This document shows positions 23,852-31,779 of a stretch of DNA of 64,000 nucleotides, piece by piece. The stretch is from assembly GCA_036559125.1 (NCBI GenBank), contig DATBTT010000011.1:16538-80537 (forward strand). Direction: 5' to 3'. This stretch comes from JALYTZ01 sp036559125. GTDB taxonomy: Bacteria; Vulcanimicrobiota; Vulcanimicrobiia; Vulcanimicrobiales; Vulcanimicrobiaceae. Positions within the stretch are counted from its first letter, which is position 1. Each line of letters starts with the position of its first letter. Both the position numbers and the translations under genes were made by a program. A model generated the notes under the pieces. It was not told where the DNA came from. It did not search any database and saw only the letters and a program-made list of their open reading frames with translations.

Positions 23852-25216
23852 TTGGATCAGCAAGTATCGCTGTTCGATCAAACGCAGCCACCCCGCATCG
23901 AAGGGGTTAGCCGGGTCGTAGCCTACATCGGCAAGCTGCTTTCGCAAAACAAAAGCCTTCAAGGGCTGCGCGTTCGGGGCGAAGTCTCGGCACCTACCAA
24001 ATCTGCCGCCGGTCACATCTATTTCGATCTCAAAGAGCGCGCCGACGTTCTCAAGTGCGTCATCTGGGCGAGCAACGCTCCGGCACTTCCCGCAATCAAG
24101 AACGGCGACGAGATCGTCGTGAGCGGCGAGTGGGGCATCTATGCGGCGCGCAGCACGTTCCAACTCTTCGTAACCGCAATCGAGCTCACCGGAATCGGCA
24201 ATCTCTACGCGCAGTTCGAAGCGCTCAAAGAAAAGTTCCGCAAAGAAGGCCTCTTCGAACCCGGCCGCAAGCGCCCCATGCCGGCGTTTCCCGTTCGCAT
24301 CGCGCTCGTATCGGCACGCGGTAAGGGAGCCGAAGACTTCGAATCGATCGTGGGGCGCGTCGCGCCGCAGGTGGCGATTCAGTTCGTGGAAACGCGCGTG
24401 CAGGGCGACGGAGCGGCGATCGACATCGGCGAGGCAATAGACAAGGCATCGCGGCGCGATGTCGACGTCATCGTGCTGGCGCGCGGCGGCGGCTCGTACG
24501 AAGATTTATTTCAGTTCAATCTGGAGCCCGTCGTTCGCGCGATCGTTCGCGCGCAACGTCCGGTGTTGTCGGCAATCGGTCATACGGGCGACGTGCACTT
24601 GAGCGATCTGGTGGCCGACCATACGTGCGAGACGCCGTCGAGTGCGGCGCAGTATTTCGGTGGCATCCGCGAGACGTTCTTGCGAAGGATCGAACGGCTC
24701 GACCGGCGATCGTGGGAGCTCGTGCGCACGCTCAAGCGCGAGCGCGATCAGTCGCTCGATTTTACGATCGGCGCGCTGGACCGCGCCGCACGCTCCGTAA
24801 CCGGCGAACGCGCCTCGACCTTGCTTAGACTCGAACGGCGGCTCGATGCCCAGACCCCGATCGTGCGATTGACCGCTCGACGGCAGCGCTTCGACCGCTT
24901 ATCTTCGCAGCTCGCAGCGATCGCGCGCCACGCGCTCGCGCCGGCGACATCGCGCCTCGAAACCGGCGGTGACCGTCTCGAGCGCCTGCAAGCGGTCGCC
25001 TTGAATTCAGCGGCGCAGCGGCGCGCGGGTTTGGACGTGCGGCTGCAAGCCATCGACCCAGAGGCGCCGTTAGAACGCGGCTACGCGATCGTCACCGACG
25101 CGACGGGCAAGCTCGTCCGCGACGTGGACGTCGTGCGCGAAGGAGACGTCGTGCGAGCGCGCCTGCAGCGCGGGACGCTGGATGCTCGCGTCGAACGGAA
25201 AGCACTCGATGGCTGA
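23852..25216 (+). CDS. xseA: Exodeoxyribonuclease VII large subunit
   Basis: XseA with XseB degrades single-stranded DNA from both ends. The OB-fold DNA-binding domain (VSRVVAYIGKLLSQNKSL, VRGEVSAPTKSAAGHIYFDL) is followed by the catalytic core (RIALVSARGKGAEDFES, VIVLARGGGSYEDLFQFN, SAIGHTGDVHLSDLVADH) and a coiled-coil C-terminus. Many relatives have GHE/ID; here GHTGDVHLSD keeps the aspartates. The start is TTG 23852, two bases after the PBP stop, giving 454 residues; the longer frame overlaps PBP1A. It overlaps xseB by 8 bp. Confidence 0.93.
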   Translation: MDQQVSLFDQTQPPRIEGVSRVVAYIGKLLSQNKSLQGLRVRGEVSAPTKSAAGHIYFDLKERADVLKCVIWASNAPALPAIKNGDEIVVSGEWGIYAARSTFQLFVTAIELTGIGNLYAQFEALKEKFRKEGLFEPGRKRPMPAFPVRIALVSARGKGAEDFESIVGRVAPQVAIQFVETRVQGDGAAIDIGEAIDKASRRDVDVIVLARGGGSYEDLFQFNLEPVVRAIVRAQRPVLSAIGHTGDVHLSDLVADHTCETPSSAAQYFGGIRETFLRRIERLDRRSWELVRTLKRERDQSLDFTIGALDRAARSVTGERASTLLRLERRLDAQTPIVRLTARRQRFDRLSSQLAAIARHALAPATSRLETGGDRLERLQAVALNSAAQRRAGLDVRLQAIDPEAPLERGYAIVTDATGKLVRDVDVVREGDVVRARLQRGTLDARVERKALDG

Positions 25217-25442
25217 TCAAGTATCCGGCGCTTTCGAACAAAAAGTTGCGCGTCTCGAAGCGATCGTCAAGGAACTCGAAAACGGCAACGTAGAGCTCGA
25301 TCGCGCCGTCGCACTGTTTAAAGAGGGCAAACAACTTTCGCGCGAATGCGAAACGCTGCTCAAAGCCGCGCAAGAACAAATCGACCGCGCCATGGCGACG
25401 ACCCCCACGCCCGAACCGTCGCAAGACGACGTTCCATTCTAA
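25209..25442 (+). CDS. xseB: Exodeoxyribonuclease VII small subunit
   Basis: The 77-residue partner of XseA forms a helical hairpin. FEQKVARLEAIVKELENGNV and LDRAVALFKEGKQLSRECE are the hallmark helices, with the conserved LE..V..LE.G pattern. ATG 25209 overlaps the end of xseA, matching the usual xseA-xseB coupling. The acidic C-terminal tail is variable in the family. Confidence 0.94.
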   Translation: MADQVSGAFEQKVARLEAIVKELENGNVELDRAVALFKEGKQLSRECETLLKAAQEQIDRAMATTPTPEPSQDDVPF

Positions 25443-25471
25443 ACGACACGTAAAGCGCTGGAACCTTAGCT

Positions 25472-26002
25472 ATGAACGATGCGTCTGTTCTGGAAACCGA
25501 ACGTCTCAAGCTGCGCGGACACGGGCTCGACGATTTAGCGGATTGCGCTGCGATGTGGTCCGATCCGGCGGTCACGCGATACATCGGCGGTAAGCCGTTT
25601 TCGGCGCAGCAAGTTTGGATGAAGATACTGAACTACACCGGGCACTGGGCGCTAATGGGTTTCGGATATTGGGTTATTGAAGAAAAGGCGACGGGCTATT
25701 TTGTCGGCGAGCTAGGTTTCGCCGATTTCAAACGCGAGATGGAGCCTTCTATAAAAGGGATTCCGGAACTCGGTTGGGCTCTCGCGCCCAGCATGCATGG
25801 CAAGGGCTATGCGACGGAAGCTGCCCGCGCAGCGGTTGCATGGGGCGACACACGTTTCGAACGCGCGCGCACGGTGTGTCTCATCAGTCCCGAAAACGTC
25901 GCATCCATTCGCGTCGCCGAAAAAATCGGTTATAAGGAATACCGGCGCACGGCGTACAACGGTGAACCGACGTTATTGTTTGCGCGGCCGTCGCATGAAT
26001 AG
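25472..26002 (+). CDS. GNAT-family N-acetyltransferase, RimJ/RimL-like
   Basis: The 176-residue protein has the GNAT order: ETERLKLRGHGLDDL, a beta bulge YWVIEEKATGYFVGELGF, the acetyl-CoA loop region LAPSMHGKGYATEAARAAV (Q/RxxGxG/A is represented by HGKGYA), and ENVASIRVAEKIGYKEY, the typical last motif. Relatives acetylate ribosomal proteins or small amines, but substrate cannot be assigned. It stands 29 bp after xseB and may be the last gene of that operon. Confidence 0.88.
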   Translation: MNDASVLETERLKLRGHGLDDLADCAAMWSDPAVTRYIGGKPFSAQQVWMKILNYTGHWALMGFGYWVIEEKATGYFVGELGFADFKREMEPSIKGIPELGWALAPSMHGKGYATEAARAAVAWGDTRFERARTVCLISPENVASIRVAEKIGYKEYRRTAYNGEPTLLFARPSHE

Positions 26003-26197
26003 CATGCGGAGAGCGATGCCGTAACGCTCAAGCACCGATGACCCCACCGCGAGAATCCCGATGGTGATTCCGGCAAGCACCCCGAACGCGAAGCTCAATG
26101 CCTTTTCACGGGGAAACAGGACGGACAGCACGTAAAAGAGCGCACAACAAACGGCGTACGGCATGCATGCGTACAGACGGCTTCTTAGAGTGGCCAA
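25973..26197 (-). CDS. Small two-helix membrane protein
   Basis: This 74-residue protein has two hydrophobic helices (AVCCALFYVLSVLFP and ALSFAFGVLAGITIGILAVG) and a basic tail (MLFMRRPRKQ). Its TTG start at 26197 is preceded by the full Shine-Dalgarno GGAGGT 11 nt upstream, which argues for translation. It runs against the GNAT gene and overlaps its 3' end by 30 bp. No family recognised. Confidence 0.6.
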   Translation of the reverse strand: MATLRSRLYACMPYAVCCALFYVLSVLFPREKALSFAFGVLAGITIGILAVGSSVLERYGIALRMLFMRRPRKQ

Positions 26198-26301
26198 TTA
26201 TTTCAAATACCTCCGCTTCCGATTCGGTAGACGAACCGAGGAAAACCTTTTGGATGTTTGAGGTCGCATATAATAGCGCGATCGCCGCTTGTGCTGGCCT
26301 T

Positions 26302-26356
26302 CGTCATCCTGAGCTTGTCGAAGGACGGCCCTTCGACAGGCTCAGGGTGACGGGGT
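26302..26356. repeat. Inverted pair of the CCTTCGACA repeat (left of tandem array)
   Basis: CATCCTGAGCTTGTCGAAGG (inverted copy, 26305-26324) is separated by a few bases from CCCTTCGACAGGCTCAGGGT (26330-26349), which continues into GACGGGG. It can fold as a hairpin. The 27-bp array begins 5 bp to its right. Confidence 0.85.
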
Positions 26357-26360
26357 CGCA

Positions 26361-26530
26361 CGTATCGCAACCACCGATGCCGCTATACGTGTCCGCCTGC
26401 GCCGTTACACGTATAGCCATCACGATGTCCGTTATACGTATCGCAACCACCTACGCCGTTATACGTATCGTAACCACCTACGCTGTTGTACATATCGCAA
26501 CCACCTGCGCCGTTATACGTATCGCAACCA
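26361..26530. repeat. 27-bp tandem array (six to seven units)
   Basis: Units start at 26361, 26388, 26410, 26437, 26464, 26491 and 26518 (last one partial). The best unit begins CGTATCGCAACCACC and ends GCCGTTATA. The second unit is 22 bp long, 5 bp short. Where units meet, the sequence TATACGTAT forms a small palindrome (ATACGTAT). The array is bracketed by two inverted pairs of the 25-bp repeat family. Units differ by point changes. No gene is convincing here; together with the flanking repeats it fills the gap 26198-26641. Confidence 0.85.
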
Positions 26531-26540
26531 GGTACGATCG

Positions 26541-26599
26541 CCGTCATGCTGAGCCTGTCGAAGAACGCGCGCCCTTCGACAGGCTCAGGGTGACGGGGC
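26541..26599. repeat. Inverted pair of the CCTTCGACA repeat (right of tandem array)
   Basis: CATGCTGAGCCTGTCGAAG (inverted copy) is followed by CCCTTCGACAGGCTCAGGGT and GACGGGGC. It mirrors the pair on the other side of the tandem array and lies about 40 bp before the small gene at 26642. Confidence 0.85.
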
Positions 26600-26641
26600 G
26601 CAATTGCTATGCCGGTCGCGGGAAATGGGAAGAACGTGCGT

Positions 26642-26863
26642 ATGACTGATGAAGAGCTTCGATCTTACCTGAATCGGCCCGTGCGTTTGACTCTCGATGA
26701 CGGGCGCGTGTTGGCCGGGCGTTTGAGCCTCGATTCCGATGGCGGGCAGTATACGGTCGACTCTGCGCCGCTGCGGCAAAACGAAGACGGGAAGCGTGAG
26801 GAGATCACGCCTCGCCGCGTGACTACCATCGAAGAGGCTTTCGACGACCCTGCGGCTCGTTAA
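26642..26863 (+). CDS. Small hypothetical protein, Sm-like strand pattern
   Basis: From ATG 26642 (GGGAAG nine bases upstream) this is a 73-residue acidic protein. It starts with a helix MTDEELRSYLNRP and continues with strands RLTLDDGRVLAGRLSLDSD and QYTVDSAPL, an alternation reminiscent of Sm/LSm or similar small barrels. An ATG at 26609 would add 11 residues but has no ribosome site. It precedes tlyA by 45 bp. I do not recognise a named family. Confidence 0.6.
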   Translation: MTDEELRSYLNRPVRLTLDDGRVLAGRLSLDSDGGQYTVDSAPLRQNEDGKREEITPRRVTTIEEAFDDPAAR

Positions 26864-26908
26864 GCGGCGTTCAAGGGGCGCAAGGGGTCTGCGGCAGAAG
26901 CCAGTGGG

Positions 26909-27685
26909 ATGACGGCCCAACGCCTGGACGCCGCGGTTGCGGAACAGGCCGGACTTACCCGGTCTCAGGCGCGCAGCCTGATAATGGAAGGACGCGTGCG
27001 CGTGAACGGTGCCCCCGCCACGAAGCCGGGCGCGAACGTGCGTCCCGATGCCGCCATCGAAATCGAACGTCCGCGGCGGTTCGTCAGTCGCGGCGGCGAA
27101 AAACTCGATCGCGCGCTCGATGTCTTCGGTATCGACGTGACGGGACGGCGCGCCCTCGACATCGGCGCCTCGACCGGCGGCTTCACCGATGCGTTGCTCC
27201 AGCGCGGGGCCGCGCACGTGGTCGCCGTCGACGTCGGCTACGGACAACTCGACTGGCGGCTGCGCACCGATCCGCGCGTCACCGTGCTCGAGCGCACGAA
27301 CTTTCGGCACTTGCCCGACGACGCGTTCGGGGAGCCGTTCGATCTGATCGTCATCGATACGTCGTTCATTTCGCTGCGCACCATCGTCATGCGGGCCGTC
27401 GCGTACCTGGAAGAGTCCGCGGAAATCGTAGCTCTGGTCAAGCCGCAATTCGAAGCGGGACGCGAGCGGCTCGGTTCGGGCGGCGTCGTGCGCGATCCGC
27501 ACGTGCATCGTGCCGTGTTGCGCGAAGTACGCGATGCCATGACCGGTTTGGGGCTGCACGCCGTCGCACTGACCCCTTCCCCACTGCTGGGGCCCGCCGG
27601 GAATCGCGAATTTCTCATGCGCATTCGCCGCGACGGAGCCGTGCTCGACGATGCTGCGGTTGATGCGGTGGTCGATGAAATCTAG
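26909..27685 (+). CDS. tlyA: TlyA-family rRNA 2'-O-methyltransferase
   Basis: TlyA methylates ribose of cytidines in 16S and/or 23S rRNA. The 258-residue protein has an N-terminal S4 domain (QRLDAAVAEQAGLTRSQARS, EGRVRVNG) and an FtsJ-like SAM-binding domain: RALDIGASTGGFTDALLQRG, VVAVDVGYGQLDWRL and VALVKPQFEAGRERLG, which holds the catalytic lysine. The KDKE-type residues are in place (K in VSRGGEKLDRAL, K in KPQFE). It overlaps nadK by 11 bp, a pairing seen in many bacteria (tlyA-nadK-recN). Confidence 0.94.
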   Translation: MTAQRLDAAVAEQAGLTRSQARSLIMEGRVRVNGAPATKPGANVRPDAAIEIERPRRFVSRGGEKLDRALDVFGIDVTGRRALDIGASTGGFTDALLQRGAAHVVAVDVGYGQLDWRLRTDPRVTVLERTNFRHLPDDAFGEPFDLIVIDTSFISLRTIVMRAVAYLEESAEIVALVKPQFEAGRERLGSGGVVRDPHVHRAVLREVRDAMTGLGLHAVALTPSPLLGPAGNREFLMRIRRDGAVLDDAAVDAVVDEI

Positions 27686-28559
27686 TCGAACCTCAACGCT
27701 CGTCAAGGGACGGTGCGTCGCTCTCTACGTGGACGTCGAGCGCGAAAACGCGCGTACGATCGCGCTGCGCGTCGCAGACGGTTTTCGCAAACTCGGGTAC
27801 GCGATCGCGCTGTGCCCCGGCTGCGACGCGCACCTCAACATTCCGACCGACGGCGCGCGGCCGTCGGACGCGGCGCTGTTGATTACGATCGGCGGTGACG
27901 GCACGTTGTTGCGAGCCGCTCGGATCGCCGTCGAAGACGATACCCCCCTGCTTGGCATCAACACGGGGCGACTGGGTTTTCTCACCGAATTCGACGAGGA
28001 CGATCCGCGCATCGACCAACTGCCGGAGTTGCTCGAACGCGGCCTCGCTATCGAAGAGCGCGTTGCCTTACGCGCCGAATACGGCGGACGCGAATTCTTT
28101 GCGCTCAACGACGTGGTCGTTCGGCGGGGCAGCACCTCGCGAATCGTACCGTTCGGCTTGTGTTTGGGGCAAGAGCAGGCGGCGCACATTCCGGCCGACG
28201 GAATCTGTATCGCGACCCCGACGGGATCGACGGCGTACTTTCTCTCGGCCGGCGGTTCGATCGTCTCGCCGGACGTCGACGCGTTCGGAATCGTACCCCT
28301 GCTTCCGCATACGCTCTTTTCGCGTCCGCTAATCGTACCGGCGAGTTCCAAAATAACGATCTCCGTCGACTCGGAAATCGTCCATGCGAATCTCGAATGC
28401 GACGGCGAAGCGGTCAGCGATCTTGCGCCCGGCGCGTCCGTCGTGATCGAACGGCATCCGAAGGCAGTCCGTTTCGCGCGGACCTCGCCGCTCAAGTTTT
28501 TCTCGCGCCTGGAGGAGAAACTGCGCTGGGGCGTATCGATCAAAGAAACGTTCCGCTAA
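27675..28559 (+). CDS. nadK: NAD kinase
   Basis: NadK phosphorylates NAD to NADP. Its motifs are ITIGGDGTLLRAAR (with the catalytic GGDG), LGINTGRLGFLTEFDEDD, RGSTSRIVPFGLC (in place of the NE substrate motif region) and CIATPTGSTAYFLSAGGSIV. The 294 residues fit the family. ATG 27675 lies within the tlyA end; ATGs at 27651 and 27666 are other options. It is followed 8 bp later by recN, so tlyA-nadK-recN form one unit. Confidence 0.95.
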   Translation: MKSSRTSTLVKGRCVALYVDVERENARTIALRVADGFRKLGYAIALCPGCDAHLNIPTDGARPSDAALLITIGGDGTLLRAARIAVEDDTPLLGINTGRLGFLTEFDEDDPRIDQLPELLERGLAIEERVALRAEYGGREFFALNDVVVRRGSTSRIVPFGLCLGQEQAAHIPADGICIATPTGSTAYFLSAGGSIVSPDVDAFGIVPLLPHTLFSRPLIVPASSKITISVDSEIVHANLECDGEAVSDLAPGASVVIERHPKAVRFARTSPLKFFSRLEEKLRWGVSIKETFR

Positions 28560-28567
28560 CCAGTACG

Positions 28568-30259
28568 ATGTTGCGTCGCGTTACGATTGAAAACTACGGG
28601 TTGATTTCCCGTGCGGAGATCGAGTTTTCGGATGGCGCCACGATGTTCACGGGCGAAACCGGATCGGGGAAAACCATGGTCCTCGGCGCCGTGGCGTTCG
28701 TTCTCGGCGAGCGGGCGAGTTCCGACGTGGTCCGCACCGGCGCGGCACGAGCCATCGTCACGCTCGAGTTCGAGACGTCCGATGCGTTGCGCGAGCGCCT
28801 CGATTCCGATGGTTTCGATTTGGATTCCGGTGAGGACGCGGTGCTTTCGCGCGAAATGAGCGAGAGCGGCAAATCGTCGCTGCGCTTGAACGGCCGCATC
28901 GCGACGGCAAGCTACGTCCGCGAGCTGGCGCCGGCGATCGCGGACATCGTCGGGCAGCACGACGCGCAGCGTTTGCTTGCGCCGGGCTACCACGTCGAAC
29001 TACTCGATCGGTTCGGCGGTTCACCGGTAGCCGCGGCGCGCGAACGTGTGGCGGAAGCGCACGCGAACGTCGAGATCCTTCGCGAAGAACTCGACGCCCT
29101 CTCACTCGACGATCGGCGCGCCCAAGAGCGGCTGGCGTTCGCGGAATTCGGCCTTCGGGAAATCGAAAAGATAGCGCCGGCGGCCGGTGAGGACGAGCAG
29201 TTGTCGGAGCGCCGGCGCTATTTGGACAACGTCGAGCACATCGCGCTCGCGCTGCGCCAGGCCCACGACGCGCTCGCGGGTGAGGAATCGTCGGCAAGCG
29301 ACGCGCTCGGTACTGCGGCGGCGGCCCTGCACGGCATCGGCGATATCTCGGCCGACCTTGCGAACATGGCGCAGGCGGCGGCAGCGCTGCAAAGCGACGC
29401 GAACGAGTTGTCGGCGAGCCTCGCGCGCGAACTCGACGCGACGGAGTTCGATCCCGCGGAACTCGAAATCATCAACGCGCGTCTGGACGAGCTCGACCGG
29501 TTGAAACGAAAATACGGCGGCAGCCTTACCGCAGTCGGCGAGTCGGCCGATGAGTTTCGCGCGACCGTGGAGCGTTTTGGGAATCGCGAAGAGTCGATCG
29601 CGCTCGCGCAATCGCGTTTAGACGCCGCCCTGCGGGATCTTGGATCGGCTGCGACAGTCTTGAGCGACGCGCGGCACGGCGCCGCGAGCGAATTGCGGAC
29701 GCGCGTAGAAGCTGAATTGAGCGATCTCGCGCTTCCCGCGGCGCAATTCGACGTGGCGTTCGAACCGTTGCCGCACATCGGACCTATCGGTGGCGAACGC
29801 GTGGACTTCGTGTTCGCGGCAAATACCGGAGAGCCGCGGCGGCCGCTGGCGCGCGTCGCGTCGGGCGGCGAGCTGTCTCGCGTGCTCTTGGCGCTGATCG
29901 TCGTCTTGGCGTCGATGCGCGAACGCGCCCCTCTGATCTTCGACGAAATCGATACCGGCGTTGGCGGCGCCACCGCTACCGCCGTCGGGCTGCGACTTGG
30001 ACGCTTGGCGGCCTTGGGACAGATTGCGTGCGTTACGCATCTCGCGCAGATCGCCAGTTGGGCGCAGCGGCATTACGTACTGGAAAAGCGCGAGACGAAC
30101 GGCACCACGACGATCGACGCGCGGTTGCTGACGACCGTGGACGAACGCACGCACGAAATCGCACGCATGCTCTCGGGCGAATCGCACGATGCCGCAGTCA
30201 CCCACGCGCGCACGCTGCTCGACCGAACCCAACAACGCCGAGCCACCCTGTCAGGATGA
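28568..30259 (+). CDS. recN: DNA repair protein RecN
   Basis: RecN is an SMC-like ATPase in double-strand break repair. It starts MLRRVTIENYGLISRAEIEF with Walker A GETGSGKTMVLGAVAFVLG, continues with long coiled coils (about residues 145-380), and ends with the signature ASGGELSRVLLALIV and Walker B IFDEIDTGVGG, then VTHLAQIASWAQRHYV. At 563 residues it is full length. The true start is ATG 28568; a longer frame overlaps nadK. I saw no LexA box in the short gap to nadK, so SOS control is not supported here. Confidence 0.96.
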   Translation: MLRRVTIENYGLISRAEIEFSDGATMFTGETGSGKTMVLGAVAFVLGERASSDVVRTGAARAIVTLEFETSDALRERLDSDGFDLDSGEDAVLSREMSESGKSSLRLNGRIATASYVRELAPAIADIVGQHDAQRLLAPGYHVELLDRFGGSPVAAARERVAEAHANVEILREELDALSLDDRRAQERLAFAEFGLREIEKIAPAAGEDEQLSERRRYLDNVEHIALALRQAHDALAGEESSASDALGTAAAALHGIGDISADLANMAQAAAALQSDANELSASLARELDATEFDPAELEIINARLDELDRLKRKYGGSLTAVGESADEFRATVERFGNREESIALAQSRLDAALRDLGSAATVLSDARHGAASELRTRVEAELSDLALPAAQFDVAFEPLPHIGPIGGERVDFVFAANTGEPRRPLARVASGGELSRVLLALIVVLASMRERAPLIFDEIDTGVGGATATAVGLRLGRLAALGQIACVTHLAQIASWAQRHYVLEKRETNGTTTIDARLLTTVDERTHEIARMLSGESHDAAVTHARTLLDRTQQRRATLSG

Positions 30260-30282
30260 GCCACTCACCCTGACGGAGTTTT
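30247..30282 (+). terminator. Probable terminator between recN and pyk
   Basis: CTGTCAGGATGAG and CTCACCCTGACGG can pair over 13 positions (one mismatch, one wobble) around a 3-nt loop, followed by AGTTTT. It overlaps the recN stop codon and ends at the convergent pyk gene. Confidence 0.5.
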
Positions 30283-31735
30283 ACGCGATGAGGTGGATTT
30301 TTAGCAGGTTGGTGCCGCCGGCGCCGACGGGCATACCGGTGGTAAAGGCGACGTAGTCGCCGCTGGCAACCAGGCCTTCGGAGAGCATGCGTTGCTCGGT
30401 GATGTGGAGCAAGACGTCGATCGACGAATAGCGTTCGATGAGATGCGCTTGCACGCCCCAGAGCAGCGCTAGCCGGCGCGCGACTTCTTCGACGGGCGTG
30501 AGGGCGATGATGTGCGCGCGCGGCCGGAATGCCGAGATGTGATGCGCCGCGTTACCCGTCGTTGTGCCGGTGACGATATACGCGAGGTTGAGTTCCGCGC
30601 TGGAACGCGTCGCGGCCTCGGCTACCGCGGTCGCGATATCGCGCGTGGCGCCTTCGAGACGGCGAAGCGCCAGCAGTTCGTGCGGATACTGCTTCTCGAC
30701 TTCGCGAGCGATCTCGGCCATGACGCGCACGGCCTCGGTGGGATATGCTCCGCGCGCGGTCTCTCCCGACAGCATGATGGCGTCGGTGCCGTCGAGGATA
30801 GCGTTGGCGACGTCGGTGGTTTCGGCTCGCGTGGGGCGCGCGTTGACGATCATGGATTCGAGCATCTGCGTCGCCGTGACGACCGGTTTGCTCGCACGAT
30901 TGCAGCGCGCGATGAGATCTTTCTGTATCATCGGGACGGTTTCGAGCGGCATCTCGATGCCCAAGTCGCCGCGGGCGACCATGATGCCGTCCGCGGCGGC
31001 GACGATATTTTCGATGTCTTCGAGCGCTTCGTGTTTTTCGATCTTCGCAAGCACCGGCGTCGTTTTGCCGCGTTCGGTGATGAACGCTTTGACGCGGTTG
31101 ACGTCTTCGGCGCTGCGCACGAAAGAGACGGCGACGTAATCGACGTCTTTGCTCAGCCCGTACTCCAGAAATTGGAGGTCGCGTTCCGAGACTGCCGCGA
31201 GGTTGAGCGTTCCGTCGGGATAGTTGATGCCTTGCGTCGGCCGCAAGTCGCCGCCGACCTCCACGGTGGTCACGACCTCGGTTGCCGTTTTGTCCACGAT
31301 GCGCAGGGTGATGGCACCGTCTGCGAGATAGAGGCGCTTGCCGACGGCAACGTCGGCCGGTAAATCGCGATAGCTGCACGAGACGCACGTTGCGTCCCCC
31401 GGCGCGTCGCGCGTGGTTAGCGTAAACGGTGCGCCGCGTTCCAAACGAACCAGCGGTACGTCATCGGCAAGCGTTCCGGTTCGCACTTTCGGCCCGGGGA
31501 GATCTTGCAGCACGGCTATGTGCGCGCCCAAGTCTGCTGCGATCCGGCGGATGGTGTCGATGATCTTGCCGTGATCTTCCGGCGTTCCGTGCGAGAAGTT
31601 GAGACGAAAAACGTTCGCTCCCGAAACGATGAGCGAACGCAGAATGTCGGGGTCGCGCGAGGCAGGGCCGACCGTCGCGACGATTTTCGTGCGTTTCTGA
31701 ATTAATTCCATGGATGGTGTGCGCTTGCGCGACAT
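30281..31735 (-). CDS. pyk: Pyruvate kinase
   Basis: Pyruvate kinase makes ATP and pyruvate from phosphoenolpyruvate in glycolysis. The 484 residues include TKIVATVGPASRDPDILRSL, FRLNFSHGTPEDH, IMVARGDLGIEMPLE (catalytic region with the metal site), KPVVTATQMLESMI and DAIMLSGETARGAYP. The C-terminal allosteric domain is present. Start ATG 31735 has AGGAG ten bases upstream; ATG 31711 lacks one. The much longer frame upstream is a shadow of the divergent gene at 31780. Confidence 0.95.
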   Translation of the reverse strand: MSRKRTPSMELIQKRTKIVATVGPASRDPDILRSLIVSGANVFRLNFSHGTPEDHGKIIDTIRRIAADLGAHIAVLQDLPGPKVRTGTLADDVPLVRLERGAPFTLTTRDAPGDATCVSCSYRDLPADVAVGKRLYLADGAITLRIVDKTATEVVTTVEVGGDLRPTQGINYPDGTLNLAAVSERDLQFLEYGLSKDVDYVAVSFVRSAEDVNRVKAFITERGKTTPVLAKIEKHEALEDIENIVAAADGIMVARGDLGIEMPLETVPMIQKDLIARCNRASKPVVTATQMLESMIVNARPTRAETTDVANAILDGTDAIMLSGETARGAYPTEAVRVMAEIAREVEKQYPHELLALRRLEGATRDIATAVAEAATRSSAELNLAYIVTGTTTGNAAHHISAFRPRAHIIALTPVEEVARRLALLWGVQAHLIERYSSIDVLLHITEQRMLSEGLVASGDYVAFTTGMPVGAGGTNLLKIHLIA

Positions 31736-31779
31736 GACGGGAAGGCTCCTGCGGTTGCTTGAGCGCATTATCTTGGCAC

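Noticed and set aside
26361..26530. CRISPR array
   Set aside because: Units are contiguous 27-bp tandem repeats without unique spacers, and no cas gene is near.
26098..26649. A 183-codon open frame across the tandem array
   Set aside because: It crosses two repeat elements and reads the 27-bp units as a nine-residue repeat; no ribosome site or family resemblance.
28560..28567. LexA control of recN
   Set aside because: The gap to nadK is 8 bp and I saw no LexA palindrome; recN appears to be read from the tlyA-nadK unit.
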